Assembly (NCBI RefSeq): GCF_000730245.1
Contig: NZ_CP004403.1
Coordinates: 992,001 to 1,056,000 of the forward strand
Source of the DNA: an endosymbiont of Acanthamoeba sp. UWC8
GTDB taxonomy: Bacteria; Pseudomonadota; Alphaproteobacteria; Rickettsiales; Midichloriaceae
DNA: 64,000 nucleotides
Reading direction: 5' to 3'
The translations under genes and the position numbers were made by a program. The notes under the pieces are model-generated. The model was not told where the DNA came from. It saw nothing but the letters and a program-made list of their open reading frames with translations, and searched no databases. Positions 29,038-37,793 of this stretch are shown here, in pieces. The stretch's first letter is position 1. The number at the start of each line of letters is the position of its first letter.

Positions 29038-29075
29038 AACGCGTCATCATAATGTACAAGATGACGCGTTTTTTT
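29038..29075 (+). terminator. Rho-independent terminator after rpoD
   Basis: An 11-bp perfect inverted repeat (aacgcgtcatc at 29038-29048 with gatgacgcgtt at 29060-29070) runs into a T-tract to 29075, 22 bases after the rpoD stop. It closes the dnaG-rpoD operon. Confidence 0.92.
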
Positions 29076-29111
29076 ATATTTTATCAAATTAAAAGTAATT
29101 TATTTAAATTG

Positions 29112-29260
29112 ATATAGTATATTAAGTTGAATATCTTACATACCCGGAGCATAGTTAAACTATAAAAAATTAAACTAAGTTTGCGTATAAATGACATAAT
29201 CATTTATACGAGCACGCGCCATAAATGGCGGCTAGGCGCGTGCTTCTTACTATTCTTATT
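29112..29260 (+). repeat. Dispersed repeat, copy 1, with two hairpins
   Basis: About 147 bases recur at 36163-36311 with no gaps and about 15 mismatches by eye. The unit contains a 13-nt palindrome (atagttaaactat, 29151-29163), hairpin 1 (cgtataaatga at 29184-29194 with its complement at 29200-29210, 5-nt loop) and a GC-rich hairpin 2 (agcacgcgcc at 29211-29220 with ggcgcgtgct at 29235-29244, 14-nt loop). Hairpin 1 differs from copy 2 by a T-A to A-T pair swap, so pairing is kept. It may be a small structured RNA or a palindromic mobile unit of the REP/MITE kind; there is no supported ORF. The strand is nominal. Confidence 0.8.
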
Positions 29261-29362
29261 ATCTGATTTTCAGTCGCAGGACTTAACTTATTGCATTTAG
29301 ATAAACGCGTTATATATTCAACTTATTTTACTATAAATAAGCCCTACAATGGCTTTAGCAAT

Positions 29363-31591
29363 TCAATTAAAGTCTTGAGTGCTATCCATATAATAAAGAT
29401 TATTAATTTCATCCAGTTGCAGATTGGACTCAAACTGCTCATCAGAAGAATAAGGGAAGTTAACTACAGCTGCTTTGTTTAGCATCTCCTGCTGATTTGC
29501 ATTATCGTTTCTCATAAACATAGCACCCAAGATTATAGCAGATGTTGGAAATGCCTCATAAGCTTCCTTCTGCTGCATACTATAAGCTGAAAATAGAATT
29601 AATGCTGCTTTAAAGTATTCTGAACTTATTATGTTCGAAAGGGCATTGTTAGAAAGATAGCTTGTATATGTTGAAACGCCTTCCTCATTGAAAGGTATAT
29701 CCCAAAATGAGTTATTAACATTTTCTTCTTTTATTGTTAAATTAGTACCATTATTAATCTCATTATCTACACCTGTTTTTAGCAAATTATCATCAATATC
29801 TGCATTTATATCTTCTAAGTTATTTCCATCATCTTCATCAATAATGTTCTGTATGTTTTCAGACACTACGGAAGATATAGTACCAACAACCGGCATAAAC
29901 ATCTTAAACGAACCGGCAGCATAATTATCAAAGTTCAATTTAGCTAAGGTCACAAATGTAGCTTTAAAAATAGGGCTTTTAATTATCGGTTTTGAAATTG
30001 ATATAAATTTTTCTGCCCCACATATTAATACATCTGATAAATCATTATAAAGTTTCATTATATCAATACTTGAAGGTTGGCTCCACCAATCATTAAATGC
30101 CTGATGAGCATCATTATAAATTTTAGCTATATCAATACTTGAAGGCTGGCTCCACCAATCATTAAATGCCTGATGAGCATCATTATAAATTTTAGCTATA
30201 TCAATACTTGAAGGTTGACTCCACCAATCATTAAATGCCTGATGAACATCATTATAAATTTTAGCTATATCAATACTTGAAGGTTGACTCCACCAATCAT
30301 TAAAACTTGTTTGCATATTTTCAAATGTATAAGCAGCAGCGTCTTTAGCTGAAATACCTGCTTCAATCATCTTCTCAGCCGACCAAATAGAAAATGGCTT
30401 AACTATATTTTCAAATGTGTAAGCAGAAACTTCAGCTACAGTAATACCTGCATCAATCATCTTTTCAGCTGACCAGATAGAAAATGGCTTAACTATATTT
30501 TCAAATGTGTAAGCAGAAACTTCAGCTACAGTGATACCTGCATCAATCATCTTCTCAGCAGACCAAATAGAAAATGGCTTAACTATATTTTCAAATGTAT
30601 AAGCGGCAACGTCTTTAGCTGATATACCTGCTTTAATCATCTTTTCAGCTGACCAACTTGCAAAAGGCTTAATTACGTTTTCAAATGTATAAGCAGCAGC
30701 ATCTTTAGCTAATATACCTGCTTCAATCATCTTTTCAGCCGACCAACTTGCAAAAGGCTTAATTACGTTTTCAAATGTATAAGCAGCAGCATCTTTAGCT
30801 AATATACCTGCTTCAATCATCTTTTCAGCAGACCAGCTTGCAAATGGCTTAATTACGTTTTCAAATGTATAAGCAGCAGCATCTTTAGCTGAAATACCTG
30901 CTTCAACCATCTTTTCAGCTGACCAGCTTGCAAAAGGCTTAACAATATTTTCAGAAATATGTATTAGAGTATCAAGAAACAACTCTCCTTTTATAGCTAA
31001 TTCTTGCAAACTCTTAGAGATAATATCTTTAGTAATAGAAATTAGAGCTTCTCCAATATCGTACCCGAATTCAATTAATATATTTAAAGTAGCTTTAGCA
31101 AGAGGGAGCATTGAATCGATAGCAAAGTTTAAACTATACTCACCTATTTTACTTGTTATTGATAGAGCACTACTGGAAAGATTATACATTGTATCCTTAG
31201 TGAGACTTAAGAAAGAAGATGAGTAATCCATTATAGAACCTAATAAGCTCGTAACACTCGGTATTATTGCATTCTCACCGAAATCATATATATTTTCAAC
31301 ACCTGCAAAAACATATGGTTCTAATGTCTCAAGCGAGATTTGGGTAGTGCTTTTAATATTATTACCAAAATAATATCCCAAGAACAGTGAACCGGCAGTA
31401 TCTGCAAAAAAAGTAGCAAATTTATAGGAATTAATAACTGCAAGCGCAGCACCTGCAGCTGGGAAAGAGGCAGCAACACATGGTAATGCGGCTGCCACTA
31501 CGCCATATTTCACCACTTTATAAGTAACAGGCACCGAAGCAACGTTAATTACTTTATATATTGAATTTTTTATTGTTTCTCTTGAAATCAT
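29363..31591 (-). CDS. Large protein with two families of tandem repeats, unknown function
   Basis: 742 residues. An alanine-rich hydrophobic N-terminus (residues about 25-78, two possible membrane segments) and a helical region lead to seven tandem 30-residue units (residues 214-423) of the type ENVIKPFASWSAEKMIEAGI + sAKDAAAYTF. Then come four 23-residue units (430-521) of the type FNDWWSQPSSIDIAKIYNDA + HQA, and a unique acidic C-terminus. Unit variants 5 and 6 carry TVAEVSAYTF, showing recent unit duplication. Both repeats look like amphipathic helices with conserved Trp. I recognise no family. Membrane association and a surface or effector role are only inference. Confidence 0.7.
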   Translation of the reverse strand: MISRETIKNSIYKVINVASVPVTYKVVKYGVVAAALPCVAASFPAAGAALAVINSYKFATFFADTAGSLFLGYYFGNNIKSTTQISLETLEPYVFAGVENIYDFGENAIIPSVTSLLGSIMDYSSSFLSLTKDTMYNLSSSALSITSKIGEYSLNFAIDSMLPLAKATLNILIEFGYDIGEALISITKDIISKSLQELAIKGELFLDTLIHISENIVKPFASWSAEKMVEAGISAKDAAAYTFENVIKPFASWSAEKMIEAGILAKDAAAYTFENVIKPFASWSAEKMIEAGILAKDAAAYTFENVIKPFASWSAEKMIKAGISAKDVAAYTFENIVKPFSIWSAEKMIDAGITVAEVSAYTFENIVKPFSIWSAEKMIDAGITVAEVSAYTFENIVKPFSIWSAEKMIEAGISAKDAAAYTFENMQTSFNDWWSQPSSIDIAKIYNDVHQAFNDWWSQPSSIDIAKIYNDAHQAFNDWWSQPSSIDIAKIYNDAHQAFNDWWSQPSSIDIMKLYNDLSDVLICGAEKFISISKPIIKSPIFKATFVTLAKLNFDNYAAGSFKMFMPVVGTISSVVSENIQNIIDEDDGNNLEDINADIDDNLLKTGVDNEINNGTNLTIKEENVNNSFWDIPFNEEGVSTYTSYLSNNALSNIISSEYFKAALILFSAYSMQQKEAYEAFPTSAIILGAMFMRNDNANQQEMLNKAAVVNFPYSSDEQFESNLQLDEINNLYYMDSTQDFN
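30029..30304 (-). repeat. Four tandem 69-bp coding repeats
   Basis: Each unit encodes FNDWWSQPSSIDIAKIYNDA plus HQA; the last (lowest-coordinate) unit diverges after SIDI. Nearly identical DNA between units suggests recent expansion. Lies inside the 742-residue gene. Confidence 0.9.
30323..30952 (-). repeat. Seven tandem 90-bp coding repeats
   Basis: Each unit encodes 30 residues beginning EN-V/I-V/I-KPF and ending AYTF. Two subtypes alternate in blocks: KPFASW units 1-4 and KPFSIW units 5-7, the pattern expected of unequal crossover within the array. Confidence 0.92.
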
Positions 31592-31852
31592 CTTTTAAAA
31601 GCACTGCTAATTATAATATAACAAATATTATACAGTAATAATGTTACAATATTATTATCAATATAGATTTTTTTAAGCATAAATTGATTTTTTTAAGCTT
31701 TATATTAACGATATATAAACAAGCTTCTTTTAAAGGAATAGCAGAAAAAATAAAAAATACAATATTAATAAATTAACCAAAAACCATATACTCTATATAT
31801 TATAAAGTTATTGTTTTAAGAAATATTTTTATTCAATTGTATATAAGTATAT
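31592..31852. other. Noncoding AT-rich gap between repeat protein and groEL terminator
   Basis: Promoter region of the minus-strand repeat gene plus very AT-rich sequence. No RNA gene or repeat was recognised in it. Confidence 0.4.
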
Positions 31853-31884
31853 AAAAGAACCTTGAGGAAACCCAAGGTTCTTTG
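31853..31884 (-). terminator. Terminator of the groESL operon
   Basis: A 10-bp stem (aaagaacctt at 31854-31863 with aaggttcttt at 31874-31883) lies 39 bases downstream of the groEL stop. On the minus strand the stem is followed by a short T-rich run. Confidence 0.7.
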
Positions 31885-31922
31885 TTTTTAAGTGTAGTTT
31901 GTATGAAGGTGAGAGTAAGGAT

Positions 31923-33596
31923 TTAGAAATCCATACCGCCCATGCCTCCCATACCACCCATTCCGCCCATACCGGGCATGCCACCCATTGATGCAGCATC
32001 TTTGCTATCATCAGGCTTATTAACAACCACTGCTTCAGTAGTAATTATGAGGCCTGCAACAGATGACGCACTTTGTAGTGCGGTTCTAACAATCTTAGTC
32101 GGGTCAATGATACCGGCTTTAAATGCATCAACATATTCATGATTTTGTGCATCAAAGATTTTATTAACATCATTTTGCTCAAGAAGCTTAGAGGAAACTA
32201 ATGCACCATTTTCTCCGGAGTTCTCAACTATCTGCTTTAACGGAGCGCAGAGAGCTCTTTGAACAATCTTAATACCAGATTGCTCATCAGCATTTTTACC
32301 TTTTAGGTTTTCAAGAACTTTCGAAGCATACAATAAAGTGCACCCGCCGCCAGGAACCACGCCTTCAGCAATAGCAGCCTTGGTTGCATGATAAGCATCT
32401 TCTACTCTATCTTTTTTCTCTTTAATTTCCATCTCGGTAATCCCGCCGACTTTAAGGATAGCAACACCACCTGCAAGCTTAGCAAGTCTCTCTTGAAGTT
32501 TTTCTTTATCATAATCGGAAGAGGTTTCTTCAATCTGAGCTTTAATCTGTGCACAACGAGAAGATATTTGCTCCTTATCACCGCCGCCGTTTACAATAGT
32601 AGTATCTTCTTTAGTGATTATAACTTTCTTGGCAGTACCTAAAGGATCAAGAGTTGTGTTCTCAAGCTTATGCCCAAGCTCTTCACTAATCACATGTCCG
32701 CCCGTCACGATTGCGAGATCTTCAAGCATAGCTTTTCTTCTATCACCAAAGCCCGGAGCTTTAACTGCAGCAACTTTTAAACCACCACGAAGCTTGTTAA
32801 CAATAAGAGTTGCAAGCGCTTCACCTTCAACATCTTCAGCGATCATAAGAAGAGGTTTACCTGCCTGTACTACTGCCTCAAGGATAGGAAGAAGTTGCTG
32901 TAAATTCCCTATTTTCTTCTCAACAAGTAAGATATACGGATTTTCAAGTTCACAAGTCATCTTTTCAGCATTGGTAATAAAGTATTGAGAGAGATACCCT
33001 CTGTCAAAATTCATACCTTCAACGATTTCAACTTCAAATTCATCGCTTTTATTTGCTTCTTCAACGGTAATTACACCATCTTTACCAACTTTTTCAAAAG
33101 CTTCAGCAATTTTTGCCCCAATATTTGCATCACCATTGGCGGAAATAGTTGCAACTTGAGCAACTTCCGCAGAAGATTGAATACTTTTTGATAATTTCTT
33201 AATATGATCAAGCACGTTATCAGTTGCGCTATCTATACCGCGTTTGATATCCATCGGGTTCATTCCGGCGGCAACTGCTTTAATACCTTCAACAGCTATC
33301 GCTCTTGCTAGCACGGTTGTAGTTGTGGTTCCATCACCTGCATTATCATTAGCTTTTTTTGCAGCTTCGATAATAACCTGTACGCCTGCGGTTTGTACCG
33401 GATCAGCAAGTTTATCGATAGATTTAGCAACTGTCACACCGTCTTTTGTAATTTGTGGAGCACCGAATGATTTCTCTATTACTACATTTCTTCCTCTAGG
33501 CCCTAGTGTTGAAGCCACCACATCAGCAGCAATCTGAATCCCTTCGAGCATTTTTTTTCTAGCTTCTGAACCTTTAAATATTAATTTTTCAGCCAT
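31923..33596 (-). CDS. groL: Chaperonin GroEL (Hsp60)
   Basis: ATP-driven folding chamber, 14-mer in the cytosol with GroES. 557 residues with the ATP-site motif [15 protein letters not shown] (residues about 80-94), the conserved GVVPGGG near 410-420 and a GGM-rich flexible tail ([17 protein letters not shown]). It follows groES by 28 bases on the minus strand. Full length, no anomalies. Confidence 0.98.
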   Translation of the reverse strand: MAEKLIFKGSEARKKMLEGIQIAADVVASTLGPRGRNVVIEKSFGAPQITKDGVTVAKSIDKLADPVQTAGVQVIIEAAKKANDNAGDGTTTTTVLARAIAVEGIKAVAAGMNPMDIKRGIDSATDNVLDHIKKLSKSIQSSAEVAQVATISANGDANIGAKIAEAFEKVGKDGVITVEEANKSDEFEVEIVEGMNFDRGYLSQYFITNAEKMTCELENPYILLVEKKIGNLQQLLPILEAVVQAGKPLLMIAEDVEGEALATLIVNKLRGGLKVAAVKAPGFGDRRKAMLEDLAIVTGGHVISEELGHKLENTTLDPLGTAKKVIITKEDTTIVNGGGDKEQISSRCAQIKAQIEETSSDYDKEKLQERLAKLAGGVAILKVGGITEMEIKEKKDRVEDAYHATKAAIAEGVVPGGGCTLLYASKVLENLKGKNADEQSGIKIVQRALCAPLKQIVENSGENGALVSSKLLEQNDVNKIFDAQNHEYVDAFKAGIIDPTKIVRTALQSASSVAGLIITTEAVVVNKPDDSKDAASMGGMPGMGGMGGMGGMGGMDF

Positions 33597-33624
33597 AATT
33601 TTTTACCTCTATAATTTTTATAAT

Positions 33625-33918
33625 TTACGCAGCATCAATGATTGCAAGAATATCGGATTCTTTCATGATTAAATATTCTTTACCTTCCAGCTTAATTTCA
33701 GTTCCGCCCCATTTAGCGAACATAATTTTATCACCGACTTTAACATCCAACGGGCGAACTTGTCCTTTTTCATCTATGCTACCTTTACCCACGGCAACCA
33801 CTCTTCCCTGCATAGGCTTTTCCTGCGCGGTATCAGGTATGATAATTCCTGAAGCGGTTTTTTGTTCCTGCTCTAATCTTTCAACTAGAACACGATCGTG
33901 TAATGGTCTAACTTCCAT
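33625..33918 (-). CDS. groS: Co-chaperonin GroES (Hsp10)
   Basis: Lid of the GroEL chamber, 97 residues. It begins [20 protein letters not shown], has the mobile loop [15 protein letters not shown] (residues about 21-35) and ends [17 protein letters not shown]. First gene of groESL, expressed from a sigma-32-like promoter at 33965-33993. A GAGGTAAA ribosome-binding site precedes the ATG. Confidence 0.98.
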   Translation of the reverse strand: MEVRPLHDRVLVERLEQEQKTASGIIIPDTAQEKPMQGRVVAVGKGSIDEKGQVRPLDVKVGDKIMFAKWGGTEIKLEGKEYLIMKESDILAIIDAA

Positions 33919-33964
33919 AAATTTACCTCGGATTATTAATTTAAAACAAAATTTTGTAATTACT

Positions 33965-33993
33965 TATATAGGGGTTAATAAATTTGTTTCAAG
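33965..33993 (-). promoter_or_regulatory. Sigma-32 (RpoH)-type heat-shock promoter of groESL
   Basis: On the minus strand CTTGAAA (33993-33987) is separated by 12 bases from CCCCTATATA (33974-33965), about 47 bases before the groES start. This matches the known heat-shock consensus CTTGAAA-N11-15-CCCNATNT. No CIRCE inverted repeat was seen, so control by RpoH rather than HrcA is likely. Confidence 0.8.
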
Positions 33994-34126
33994 AGGTAAA
34001 AATAATTTTTTGTGTGATTGGGTGTTTATATGATTTTGTGTATAGGTAAAGATTAGGATTTTCCTGTTAAGTTAAATATAACTCTTTAAATGCTTTGATT
34101 CGTTTTTAAAATTGCTTTCAGATGCC

Positions 34127-34156
34127 TTTATAATAATATTATAATATTATTATAAA
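34127..34156. repeat. Perfect 30-nt A/T-only palindrome
   Basis: Thirty bases made only of A and T read the same on both strands (centre at 34141/34142). It lies between the end of the minus-strand pseudopilin gene and the groES promoter. It could act as terminator or form a cruciform. Confidence 0.75.
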
Positions 34157-34192
34157 CTCACTAACTTTACTAGAAACTATTAAGACTTTCTT

Positions 34193-34921
34193 TCAACTAT
34201 TAAAATCAGGGTATAATAAATATTTTATATAACATATTTTAGTAGTAAGATTTAAATTATAAGTTAAATTATCACTACCGACACAGGTAGTGCTGGAGCC
34301 GCTATTAAACCCTATTATTTTTCCCTTTTGCCCGATTCCGTCATCAATTTTGGAATCAATATTCCAAGCATCAAGCGGAGTCATTATATCAGGAGATTTT
34401 GCTGCGGAAGAAGATGTAAATCCGGCAACTTGGATTGCATTACCGCTTGTGCCGTTTTGTGAAGTTGCACTTGCATTTAGTTCTATACCTGCACTTGGCC
34501 ATGCCGAAGGGGGAATATTCACACCGATATCTGATTGGCCGCTCACAGTTGCGACCCCTGGATAAGCAGTACTTAAGAGCCCTGCCAGATATAAGTGCTG
34601 CCATGCTCTTAGTGCTTCCACATCATTTACTGTACTATTTCCCTCTATAATCCCGTTGGAATTTCCATTGCAATCGGAAGCTGACGAGGAGCAAGCATTA
34701 CCAAAAGTATAATACGCATTGGCGAAATCCCCCGGAAGAGCTAAGTACCGAGTTCTAAAAGCTTCTATAATTTGTTGATATTGACTTAATTCGGTAATTA
34801 GAGACTTTGTTTGTGTTTGCTTAATAAGACCGGCTGCATAGGTGACTAGGCTGAAAATTAGTGCTATTATTACAAGCACAATCGAAGTTTCCAGTAAAGT
34901 AAAACCTTTTCTATTTCTCAT
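34193..34921 (-). CDS. Type II/IV pseudopilin-like protein (prepilin N-terminal signal)
   Basis: 242 residues with a class III prepilin signal: basic leader MRNRKG, cleavage before Phe, then FTLLETSIVLVIIALIFSLV with the conserved Glu at position +5. The rest (residues 60-242) is a globular, Gly/Ser-rich domain with LPGDFANAYYTFGNAC near 77-92. Such proteins are processed by PilD and built into pili or type II secretion pseudopili. No pilus genes adjoin. Length and the LPGDFANA motif resemble single pseudopilins seen scattered in Rickettsiales, but this is recollection. Confidence 0.8.
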   Translation of the reverse strand: MRNRKGFTLLETSIVLVIIALIFSLVTYAAGLIKQTQTKSLITELSQYQQIIEAFRTRYLALPGDFANAYYTFGNACSSSASDCNGNSNGIIEGNSTVNDVEALRAWQHLYLAGLLSTAYPGVATVSGQSDIGVNIPPSAWPSAGIELNASATSQNGTSGNAIQVAGFTSSSAAKSPDIMTPLDAWNIDSKIDDGIGQKGKIIGFNSGSSTTCVGSDNLTYNLNLTTKICYIKYLLYPDFNS

Positions 34922-34999
34922 TAATTCTCAGCTCTAATCCATTATAGTATATATATTATAATACTACATCAGATTTAACTCTTAAGGAAAAGAATTTTA

Positions 35000-35085
35000 T
35001 GGTGCCCCTGGCCGGACTTGAACCAGCATGTCCCGAAGGACAATAGATTTTGAGTCTACCGCGTCTACCATTCCACCACAGGGGC
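35000..35085 (-). tRNA. tRNA-Leu (CAA)
   Basis: On the minus strand the 7-bp acceptor GCCCCTG pairs with CAGGGGC and is followed by A and an encoded CCA. The anticodon stem GTAGA/TCTAT encloses CTCAAAA, anticodon CAA. The long variable arm (TGTCCTTCGGGACA) is typical of tRNA-Leu, and the T-loop is TTCAAGT. Confidence 0.96.
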
Positions 35086-35245
35086 AAAACAAGTATTATT
35101 TTTTATATCAAAGCAAACTTAATTACAATAAAAACTTATTATACTATATTATTATCAGTTATTAAAAAAATCCTACTTATACTAGTTGACTTTTATTGAT
35201 GAAGAATGTAAAAGGTAAGCTCAATTGAACAATTTGGAAGCAAGT

Positions 35246-35545
35246 ATGTTTGCGGTAATTGAGACAGGAAGCAAGCAATATCATATTAAAGTAGGTGATG
35301 TAATCAAAGTTGAACAACTTCAAGGTGAAGTCGGTTCAGTGATTGAGTTAGATAAAGTTTTATCCGCTGGTGATAAAATTGGTGACCCGCTTCTTAGTAA
35401 TGCTATGATAAAAGCGGAAGTATTAGAGCAGAAAAAAACTGATAAAATTATTGTATTTAAGAAAAAACGTAGGCATAACTATCGTAGAAAGCAAGGGCAC
35501 AGACAATTAATTACAGTGCTTAAGATCAAAGAGATAGTTTCCTAA
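35246..35545 (+). CDS. rplU: 50S ribosomal protein L21
   Basis: 99-residue L21. The ATG at 35246 is chosen over an upstream TTG (35225) because the protein then begins MFAVIETGSKQYHIKVGD as in the family and is preceded by ggaag at good distance. The C-terminal KKRRHNYRRKQGHRQLIT is the basic RNA-binding signature (residues about 71-90). It forms the universal rplU-rpmA pair. Confidence 0.97.
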   Translation: MFAVIETGSKQYHIKVGDVIKVEQLQGEVGSVIELDKVLSAGDKIGDPLLSNAMIKAEVLEQKKTDKIIVFKKKRRHNYRRKQGHRQLITVLKIKEIVS

Positions 35546-35569
35546 GTCTGGATTTAAGGGAGATAAAAA

Positions 35570-35827
35570 ATGGCAACGAAAAAAGGTGGTGGTAGTAGTA
35601 GGAACGGAAGAGACTCCATAGGTAGAAGACTTGGAGTTAAAAAATTCGGCGGTGAGCACGTAATTCCGGGCAATATTATCGTAAGACAAAGAGGCACTAA
35701 GTTTTATGCCGGTGATAATGTGGGTATGGGAAGAGATCATACGCTTTTTGCATTATCTGAGGGCAGAGTTGAGTTCTGTCGTAAAGTAAAAAACAGAATT
35801 TTTATTTCAATCACTCCATCTGAATAA
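35570..35827 (+). CDS. rpmA: 50S ribosomal protein L27
   Basis: 85 residues, starting [20 protein letters not shown] with the N-terminal tail that reaches the peptidyl-transferase centre, and the signature [20 protein letters not shown]. It follows rplU by 24 bases and is followed after 9 bases by tRNA-Ile, probably in one transcript. Confidence 0.98.
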   Translation: MATKKGGGSSRNGRDSIGRRLGVKKFGGEHVIPGNIIVRQRGTKFYAGDNVGMGRDHTLFALSEGRVEFCRKVKNRIFISITPSE

Positions 35828-35836
35828 GATGGTAAT

Positions 35837-35913
<77 letters not shown>

Positions 35914-36162
35914 TTACAAAATAATTAAATTTTTCTAAATCTATAAATAATTATTTTATAACCTTTCAAAAATATTCTTTTTTATATTAATAAATATCTT
36001 CCTATAGTATCTCTTGCTGATTCGGCAGTTAAAAATTAACTTGTTTCATCTTCCTTTCCTTCTTTGATTCACTACAGAATACTGAGTTTTACTTTTTTCG
36101 TAATCTTTAAGTTATTATTGTTTTGCGGAATGCTATACTAAGCTAAGTTTAGTACCTTACAC
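35914..36162. other. Noncoding gap between tRNA-Ile and repeat copy 2
   Basis: AT-rich sequence with no recognised gene, terminator or repeat. Confidence 0.4.
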
Positions 36163-36311
36163 ATATAGTGTATTAAGTTGAATATCCTACATACATGGAG
36201 CATAGTTAAACTATAAAAAATTAAACTGAGTTTGCGAATAAATGACTATGTCATTTATTCGAGCACGCGCCATAAATGGCTGCTAGGCGCGTGCTTCCCA
36301 CTATTTTTATT
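36163..36311 (+). repeat. Dispersed repeat, copy 2, with two hairpins
   Basis: Second copy of the element at 29112-29260, same strand, ungapped. Hairpin 1 is cgaataaatga (36235-36245) with its complement at 36251-36261; relative to copy 1 the third stem pair is A-T instead of T-A while the loop has changed freely. Hairpin 2 (36262-36271 with 36286-36295) is unchanged in its stem. Stem conservation with loop drift suggests selection on structure. Confidence 0.8.
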
Positions 36312-36422
36312 TGATTTTGCCGTTTTTACTTTACTTAAAAACTATACCTTTATAACTCAGTATGATATTGCTCGCTACTGTAAGCGCTGCTATCCAATAA
36401 ATCTTGTATCGGATGGTTATTT

Positions 36423-36728
36423 TCAATTTAAGGACTGTGGATCTATATTAGCAAATTTAAACCCAATTTTACGGCCTTCTATAATAAGGGTTTTTAATGC
36501 CGAGATTGAATCGCGTACCGCGCCCTCTTTTTCAATAGCTTTCTCTAAAGCCTTTAATTGGTTCAGAAAATAATTTACGGGTTTCTGCTTATCAAGCTCT
36601 AAACAGATTACTTTATATCCTTTATCGTATAAACTACGTAACTCATTTATAATCAGCTTAGGTGCGATTGGATCAGCATGGCTGGAAAACATAATAATAG
36701 GTTTTAATATATCTTTCCGAGCGGTCAT
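36423..36728 (-). CDS. Hypothetical protein, possibly a truncated gene
   Basis: 101 residues, MTARKDILKPIIMFSSHADP at the N-terminus, then a helix-strand pattern (IINELRSLYDKGYKVICLEL) like the start of an alpha/beta enzyme. The ribosome-binding site is good (taggagaaaacctATG on the minus strand). No family recognised. The short length and the strong alpha/beta start followed by a sudden end suggest the N-terminal remnant of a larger gene; it lies next to repeat copy 2. Confidence 0.5.
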   Translation of the reverse strand: MTARKDILKPIIMFSSHADPIAPKLIINELRSLYDKGYKVICLELDKQKPVNYFLNQLKALEKAIEKEGAVRDSISALKTLIIEGRKIGFKFANIDPQSLN

Positions 36729-36907
36729 AGGTTTTCTCCTAATATATTTTTTTCATACACTTTGTTCCTAGTTAATAAGAGAAAATTGAATAAAAATATA
36801 CCTATATTTATTATAGCCCGTTTTTTGTTTAAATTAGAGGAATAATGTCTGGCATAGTGCGTTGTAAGAAAAACAGTTATTACTTAAATAGGTGCTTTAG
36901 CTATACC

Positions 36908-37294
36908 CTATAAAGGCATTTTTAAAATTTCCTGATAGGCATTGATAACTTTATCTCTAACAGTCACAAGCAAGTGAAGTGCGCCTTCAGCTTTATTTAG
37001 TGCTGCCGCAACTTCAACTAAATCTTCTTTAGAGTTAATAACTTTCGTAGATTTTTTCTCACCTTCCTGAATCTTTTTTATCTGAGGAGCTACTATCTCA
37101 CTTACTAAACCGGAAAAGCTCGCCGATTGCTTGCTCACAACATCAATAACATCCCCTGCTCTAAGCACGTTAAGCGGCTGTGCTATCTGCTGTTGTTCTT
37201 TGCTCGGGGCAATTGCCTTATTATTAGTCAATGCTTTGTTATAAGCATTGACCGCCTTATTAAAATGATTAGTTGAAATTTTACTTGTAGGCAT
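36908..37294 (-). CDS. fliE: Flagellar hook-basal body protein FliE
   Basis: Adaptor joining the MS-ring to the proximal rod. 128 residues; the C-terminal half shows the FliE pattern: SFSGLVSEIV, then ALNKAEGALHLLVTVRDKVINAYQEILKMP in two stretches (residues about 95-127). There is no signal peptide. Last gene of the minus-strand run transaldolase-flgB-flgC-fliE, 7 bases after flgC. Confidence 0.9.
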   Translation of the reverse strand: MPTSKISTNHFNKAVNAYNKALTNNKAIAPSKEQQQIAQPLNVLRAGDVIDVVSKQSASFSGLVSEIVAPQIKKIQEGEKKSTKVINSKEDLVEVAAALNKAEGALHLLVTVRDKVINAYQEILKMPL

Positions 37295-37301
37295 TTTATT
37301 A

Positions 37302-37787
37302 TTACCTCATCAGGTCAATTATTTTGGATTGATTTGCTCTTGCTATTTCCATAGCGCTTAAATTTGCTTCAAAAGTCCGTTGTGCTTCTTTAGCATCAAC
37401 GGACTCAATTACATTATTTATATTAGGATATTTCACGTACCCGTTTGCATCGGCTGCAGGATGGTTAGGTTCATATTTTAAAATAAAATCGGATTTATCG
37501 GGAGTAATGCGATCAACTTTTACCGTTACTGCCTTTAAGTTATCATCATATACATTTTTGAAAATTATTTGCTTTCTGCGGTATGGATCCTCATTCGGAT
37601 TAGCGCCCGTTACTTCGCTGTTAGCAATATTTTGAGTAATAATTTTAAGCCGCTCGTTTTGAGCACGCATTCCGGCTACAGATATAGCAACCGCAGAACT
37701 AAGGCTATCTCCTTCACCGGCATATGAAGCAATAGCTAATATATTAAATACAGCAAAAAATTTCAGCATCCCCCTCCCCCGCTTCAT
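37302..37787 (-). CDS. flgC: Flagellar proximal rod protein FlgC with N-terminal signal-like extension
   Basis: Rod protein, 161 residues. The family part starts near SLSSAVAISVAGMRAQNERL (residue about 28) with the signature IITQNIANSEVTG and the C-terminal VDAKEAQRTFEANLSAMEIA. Before it stands an extension that looks like a Sec signal peptide: basic MKRGRGMLK, hydrophobic FFAVFNILAIA, cleavage site SYA. Normal FlgC lacks this because it leaves through the flagellar type III system. An internal ATG at 37769 is an alternative start that keeps the hydrophobic stretch. Confidence 0.92.
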   Translation of the reverse strand: MKRGRGMLKFFAVFNILAIASYAGEGDSLSSAVAISVAGMRAQNERLKIITQNIANSEVTGANPNEDPYRRKQIIFKNVYDDNLKAVTVKVDRITPDKSDFILKYEPNHPAADANGYVKYPNINNVIESVDAKEAQRTFEANLSAMEIARANQSKIIDLMR

Positions 37788-37793
37788 ATATGG

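Noticed and set aside
30029-30952. Regular repeats resembling a CRISPR-like array
   Set aside because: The units are 69 and 90 bases, directly adjacent with no unique spacers, and keep one reading frame through the 742-residue gene.
31942-33537. Several plus-strand ORFs opposite groEL
   Set aside because: They are shadows of the GroEL codon pattern with no ribosome-binding sites or recognisable domains.
33919-34060. A CIRCE (HrcA) operator upstream of groES
   Set aside because: No TTAGCACTC-N9-GAGTGCTAA-like inverted repeat is present; a sigma-32-type promoter explains the region.
36232-36573. A 113-residue plus-strand ORF across repeat copy 2
   Set aside because: It runs through the hairpins of the repeat and antisense to a better-supported gene; it has no ribosome-binding site and the corresponding frame is not kept in copy 1.
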